Shown here in pieces: positions 5,344 to 8,087 of a stretch of DNA of 8,087 nucleotides (within the stretch, counting starts at the first letter, position 1; each line of letters opens with the position of its first letter). Location of the stretch: positions 1 to 8,087 of the forward strand of contig JAFGSL010000494.1 in NCBI GenBank assembly GCA_016934645.1, in the 5' to 3' direction. The notes beneath the pieces were generated by a model that was given only the letters and a program-made list of their open reading frames with translations, did not search any database and was not told the DNA's origin. The position numbers were made by a program, and so were the translations under genes. The stretch comes from Anaerolineae bacterium. GTDB lineage: Bacteria; Chloroflexota; Anaerolineae; B4-G1; SLSP01.

Positions 5344-6324
5344 CTAGTGTTGCCTGCGCACAGCGAAGGCAGCGATCTCTTGCATAGCCCGGCAATAGGG
5401 CGTGTCGGGGTAGGCATCGAGTAACACTTGGGCTTCCGTGCTGCGCGTTTCGGCCTGGTGCATAGCCCACTCGGCGGCGTCGGATTGGCGTAGATCGGCA
5501 ATCAGGGATTGGATAGCATTCTCATCGCGCGCTTGCTCGTCGCGCGAGAGGACAGCGTGGATTCGCGCATCATCGGGATGGCTGTGGCTGTAGTGCAGCA
5601 CCGGCAGGGTGATGATGCCCTGGCGCAAGTCGCTGCCTACTGGTTTACCGAGTGTGTCCTCGTCGCCCATGAAATCGAGCACATCATCGACGATTTGGAA
5701 GGCTTCGCCGAGGAGCTTGCCGAACATCCTTAGCTTTTGTATATCAGTCTCGGCATGATGTGCCAGTAATGGGCCGCTCTCTGCAGCGAGAGCAAAGAGG
5801 GAAGCTGTTTTGGAGAAGATGCGGTCGTAATAGTCGGCCTCGGTCGGGATTTGGTTGCGGTTGGCGAACATCTGGTTGAGTTCGCCGTTGCAGATGATCG
5901 CTAGCGTCTCGGAGAACCGCTCCATCAATTTGAGGCTCTGGCTGCGTGTCGCCAGTTCCGCGGCCCAAGCGAAGGCTACATCGCCGGTGAGAACGGTCGC
6001 AGCGGCGCTACAGTTTGCGTTCAACGTTTGTTCTCCCCGCCGCACCAGTGCACTGTCGATCAGATCATCGTGGATTAATGTGGCGGTGTGCAGCATTTCG
6101 ACTGCGGCGGCAACGGGGATGGCGCCCGTTGTGTCTACGTCGAACATATGAGCCGACAACAGCACCAACGCCGGGCGCAGGCGCTTGCCACCACCGTTGA
6201 TGATAGCTGCCAGCGCGGGGGCGACGGGGTCGGGGAGGCGTTTTTGAACTTCGAGCATGGTTGCGTGGATGGCCGGTAGCTCATCCCGTAACATCGTGAT
6301 GTATTGTAATCCCTCTGATTTCAT
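5344..6324 (-). CDS. Long-chain polyprenyl diphosphate synthase (IspB/HepT-like)
   Basis: Class I trans-prenyltransferase of 326 residues that condenses isopentenyl diphosphate units onto an allylic primer. The family provides quinone side chains and other isoprenoids. GGGKRLRP (44-51) binds substrate diphosphate. The first aspartate-rich motif is DDLID (86-90) and the second is DDVLD (213-217), followed by GKPVGSDLRQGIITLP (226-241). The residue five places before the first motif is alanine (HTATLIHDD), not Phe or Tyr. This favours a long product (heptaprenyl or longer, as for menaquinone) over farnesyl or geranylgeranyl. Length is normal and all catalytic motifs are intact. The ATG at 6322-6324 is the first in frame after a good promoter and has only a weak purine-rich ribosome binding site. 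It heads a tight cluster with the glycosyltransferase and MFS genes. Exact chain length cannot be read. Confidence 0.93.
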   Translation of the reverse strand: MKSEGLQYITMLRDELPAIHATMLEVQKRLPDPVAPALAAIINGGGKRLRPALVLLSAHMFDVDTTGAIPVAAAVEMLHTATLIHDDLIDSALVRRGEQTLNANCSAAATVLTGDVAFAWAAELATRSQSLKLMERFSETLAIICNGELNQMFANRNQIPTEADYYDRIFSKTASLFALAAESGPLLAHHAETDIQKLRMFGKLLGEAFQIVDDVLDFMGDEDTLGKPVGSDLRQGIITLPVLHYSHSHPDDARIHAVLSRDEQARDENAIQSLIADLRQSDAAEWAMHQAETRSTEAQVLLDAYPDTPYCRAMQEIAAFAVRRQH

Positions 6325-6356
6325 TCGTTCTCGCGCTGGTGCTGGATTGTGCGTGT

Positions 6357-6365
6357 ATTATACCA
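6357..6365 (-). promoter_or_regulatory. Extended -10 promoter of the polyprenyl synthase cluster
   Basis: TGGTATAAT on the minus strand is a perfect extended -10 (TGnTATAAT). The expected start near 6350 gives a leader of about 25 nt before the ATG at 6324. No good -35 is seen, which extended -10 promoters tolerate. It lies in the 74-bp gap after tatD, so the three-gene cluster can be expressed separately from tatD. Confidence 0.55.
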
Positions 6366-6384
6366 TAACCGTCAGTGGATTGAG

Positions 6385-6398
6385 CAGATGCGAATCTG
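6385..6398. other. Small hairpin just after the tatD stop
   Basis: CAGAT (6385-6389) and ATCTG (6394-6398) form a 5-bp stem with a 4-nt loop immediately downstream of the tatD stop codon (6399-6401). There is no T-tract on the minus strand after it, so it is not a standard intrinsic terminator. It may protect the tatD mRNA 3' end, or be chance. It falls where a -35 of the next promoter would lie. Confidence 0.3.
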
Positions 6399-7220
6399 TC
6401 AATCTATCGCCGGATACAGTCGAAAAAGACGTTGGGCGTTGGCGGTAGTTGCATCGGCGATGGTTTCTACGGCGAGGTTCTTCAACGCGGCAATGCACTC
6501 GGCGACGTAGACGACGTAGGCGGGTTCATTGCGCCGTCCGCGATAAGGGTGCGGTGTGAGATAGGGCGCGTCGGTTTCCAGGAGCAGGCGATCGAGCGGT
6601 ACTTGCTGCGCGACCTCGTGAAGGCCGGTGGCTTTCTTGAATGTCACCGGGCCATCCATACCGATATAGAGGTTCAGGGCGAGTGCCTCCGGCAGTAGCG
6701 CTGGCCCACCGGCATAGGCGTGAAGCGTGCCGTAGCGTTCGGGGTGGTCGTGCATCCAGGCACGCAGTATATCCAGGATGTCGGCATGAGCTTCTCGATC
6801 GTGGAGGATAACCGGCAGGGATAGTTCGGCGGCCAGCGCCAATTGCGCTTCGAGAACGGCGCGCTGCTGTGCCGGTTCGGCGCAGGGCCAGCCCCGGTCG
6901 GGGATGCGAGGCCAGTAATAGTCGAGGCCAATCTCGCCGATGGCGACAACGCGCGGATGCTGCGCCAGTTCGCGCAGTTCGGCCAGCGTCGCAGACGTGA
7001 GGCTGTCTGCGTCTGTCGGGTGGACGCCGACGGCGGCATAGAGCGCGCAGGGTGTGCCCGTGTAGCGTTCCGCCAAAGCGACGGCGGCGCGGCTGTCTTC
7101 GAGAGTGCTGCCAGGCACGATTGCCGCTGTGACACCGCACTCGGCGGCGCGCGCCAGCGTCACATCCAGATCGTCCGCGAAGCGGACGTGTTGCAGATGA
7201 GCGTGTGTATCGATAAGCAT
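6399..7220 (-). CDS. tatD: TatD-family metal-dependent hydrolase / DNase
   Basis: Metal-dependent TIM-barrel hydrolase of the amidohydrolase superfamily, 273 residues, near the usual 255-270. Characterised TatD proteins are 3'-5' exonucleases acting on single-stranded or damaged DNA. Metal ligands are visible in order: HAH at 6-8 (DTHAHL), E96 in AIGEIGLDYYW, H140 in VILHDREAH, H167 in TLHAYAGG, and D217 in LLLETDAPYLTPHPYRGRRN. AAVGVHP (62-68) is also conserved. The HAYAGG segment replaces the more usual H-C/A-F/Y-S/T-G, a mild variation. The start at 7218-7220 has no Shine-Dalgarno, but TATAAT ends 6 nt before it, so the mRNA is probably leaderless. It is divergent from lon. The exact in vivo substrate is unknown. 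Confidence 0.93.
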   Translation of the reverse strand: MLIDTHAHLQHVRFADDLDVTLARAAECGVTAAIVPGSTLEDSRAAVALAERYTGTPCALYAAVGVHPTDADSLTSATLAELRELAQHPRVVAIGEIGLDYYWPRIPDRGWPCAEPAQQRAVLEAQLALAAELSLPVILHDREAHADILDILRAWMHDHPERYGTLHAYAGGPALLPEALALNLYIGMDGPVTFKKATGLHEVAQQVPLDRLLLETDAPYLTPHPYRGRRNEPAYVVYVAECIAALKNLAVETIADATTANAQRLFRLYPAID

Positions 7221-7226
7221 AGGGAG

Positions 7227-7254
7227 ATTATACCGGTTTTTGATGATTTATCTA
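7227..7254 (-). promoter_or_regulatory. Promoter giving a leaderless tatD mRNA
   Basis: TATAAT (7227-7232, minus strand) is followed by the 6 nt CTCCCT and then the ATG, so the A of ATG sits at the expected +1. A candidate -35 TAGATA (7249-7254, 4 of 6) lies 16 bp upstream. The lack of any Shine-Dalgarno supports leaderless initiation. Confidence 0.6.
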
Positions 7255-7284
7255 CGCGCCGCTTATGAAATTCTAATATGAGTG

Positions 7285-7293
7285 TGTTATAAT
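7285..7293 (+). promoter_or_regulatory. Extended -10 promoter of lon
   Basis: TGTTATAAT is a perfect extended -10 (TGn plus TATAAT at 7288-7293), placing the start near 7300. No clear -35 is present. No CIRCE-type (HrcA) inverted repeat or HAIR-like operator is visible, so classical heat-shock repression is not supported here. Confidence 0.6.
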
Positions 7294-7299
7294 CCCTTA

Positions 7300-7399
7300 A
7301 GCTAAAGCTATGTGCGCTATCTGACTGCCGAATTGTGATCCGGCGCACGCATTGTAGATGTGATATTCGACTTTGGATTTATTTTGACTGGAGGGCTAC
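7300..7399 (+). promoter_or_regulatory. lon 5' leader with inverted repeat and strong ribosome binding site
   Basis: The untranslated leader is about 100 nt. GTGCGC (7312-7317) can pair with GCGCAC (7343-7348). An inner, mutually exclusive pairing GCCG (7327-7330) with CGGC (7341-7344) is also possible. The Shine-Dalgarno GGAGGG (7390-7395) lies 4 nt before the ATG and outside the fold. Leader extent depends on the predicted promoter. No known RNA family is recognised. Confidence 0.4.
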
Positions 7400-8087
7400 A
7401 TGTTACCCTGGTTTAACACACAAGAACAAAATATCGATGATTTGATCCGCCGTATTCCGGAGGAGTTGCCGATTCTACCGCTGCGGAACACCGTAGCGTT
7501 TCCTTATATTGTGATGCCCCTCGCGGTGGGCATACCGCGCTCAGTGCGTTTGATTGAGGATGTGGATCGTGGCAATCGTGTGGTTGGCCTAGTGGCTATG
7601 AAGGACCCATCCGTGGAGATTCCCTCGACGACACAGGTGTACCAGGTAGGAACGGCGGCGATTATCCACCGTGTCATGCGTTCCGACGATGGCACACTCA
7701 CGGTCTTCATCCAGGGCCTTGAACGGTTCCGCGTGGTCGAATGGACTACGGAAGAACCGTATCTCCAAGCGCGTATCCGCCTGACGCCTGACATTGTCGA
7801 AGGCTCGGTGATCGAAGAAGCATTACGTCGCAGCCTGTTGGACGTTGCCACGCGCCTGGCGGAGTTGATCCCACAATTCCCTGATGAGGCTGTGCGCTTC
7901 ATCCAACAGTTGGAAGATCCGCGTCTGCTCGTCTATCTGTTGGCGTCAAATATGCGTATCGATATGTCGGAGTCGCAACGCCTCCTGGAGGTGGATCGCT
8001 TGGCGCACAAGATGGAGCATCTGGTCAAGGTGCTGACGCACGAGTTGGAAGTGCGCGAAATCGGCCAGCAAATCCAGGAGAAGGCGA
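7400..8087 (+). CDS. lon: ATP-dependent protease Lon, N-terminal part (runs off right edge)
   Basis: Lon is a cytoplasmic AAA+ serine protease that degrades damaged and selected regulatory proteins. The window holds residues 1-229 with no stop. ELPILPLRNTVAFPYIVMPL (22-41) then AVGIPRSVRLIED (42-54) is the conserved opening of the Lon N-terminal substrate-binding domain. VVGLVAMKDP (61-70), YQVGTAAIIHRVMR (81-94) and GLERFRV (106-112) continue that domain. From about 190 the helical linker begins (ESQRLLEVDRLAHKMEHLVK), ending in EVREIGQQIQEKA, which normally leads into the AAA+ module. The Walker motifs and Ser-Lys catalytic dyad lie beyond the window. The start is supported by GGAGGG 4 nt upstream. 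It is divergent from tatD with separate promoters. Confidence 0.95.
   Translation, partial: MLPWFNTQEQNIDDLIRRIPEELPILPLRNTVAFPYIVMPLAVGIPRSVRLIEDVDRGNRVVGLVAMKDPSVEIPSTTQVYQVGTAAIIHRVMRSDDGTLTVFIQGLERFRVVEWTTEEPYLQARIRLTPDIVEGSVIEEALRRSLLDVATRLAELIPQFPDEAVRFIQQLEDPRLLVYLLASNMRIDMSESQRLLEVDRLAHKMEHLVKVLTHELEVREIGQQIQEKA

Noticed and set aside
7504..7902. Minus-strand open frame of 132 codons within lon
   Set aside because: It lies wholly inside the lon coding region. The plus-strand frame matches Lon throughout, and the antisense product is Arg/Ser/Thr-rich and resembles nothing known.

Overview
The window looks like an ordinary bacterial chromosome segment of moderately high GC, holding eight protein genes. 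The protein set is a type I glutamine synthetase with an FDGSS loop, a PucR-type regulator, Lon, TatD and a long-chain polyprenyl synthase. It also carries 7-8 bp tandem repeats of the kind that appear in translated proteins as 'RNSQLAT'/'CELRVAN' tails. Together these suggest a Chloroflexota (Anaerolineae-like) organism. That assignment is an inference; no marker gene in the window proves it.

Left part (1-2515): glnA (5' part only, running off the left edge) and a PucR-family regulator lie in line on the minus strand. glnA has its own promoter, a leader of about 117 nt and a strong ribosome binding site. Three phased TATGGG boxes lie at and upstream of its -35. The divergent region between the regulator and a GNAT acetyltransferase holds a repeated TACCGCAA box and a striking double palindrome at 2331-2385.

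Middle part (2516-6324): the plus-strand GNAT gene converges, with a 12-bp gap, on a minus-strand cluster: polyprenyl diphosphate synthase, then GT2 glycosyltransferase 6 nt later, then MFS transporter. Two compound short-tandem-repeat tracts (3044-3102 and 4296-4424) flank the MFS gene in inverted orientation. They supply or adjoin the stop codons, and encode the C-terminal tails, of the acetyltransferase, the glycosyltransferase and, minimally, the transporter. A plausible joint role for the cluster is lipid-linked or envelope glycan metabolism, but only the synthase activity is secure.

Right part (6325-8087): tatD (minus) is divergent from lon (plus, 5' part only). tatD has a perfect TATAAT ending 6 nt before its ATG and no Shine-Dalgarno, so it is probably translated from a leaderless mRNA. 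lon has an extended -10 promoter, a structured leader of about 100 nt and a strong ribosome binding site.

I found no tRNA, rRNA, CRISPR array, transposase or prophage gene, and no unknown protein system. The unusual material is in the repeats and the control regions.
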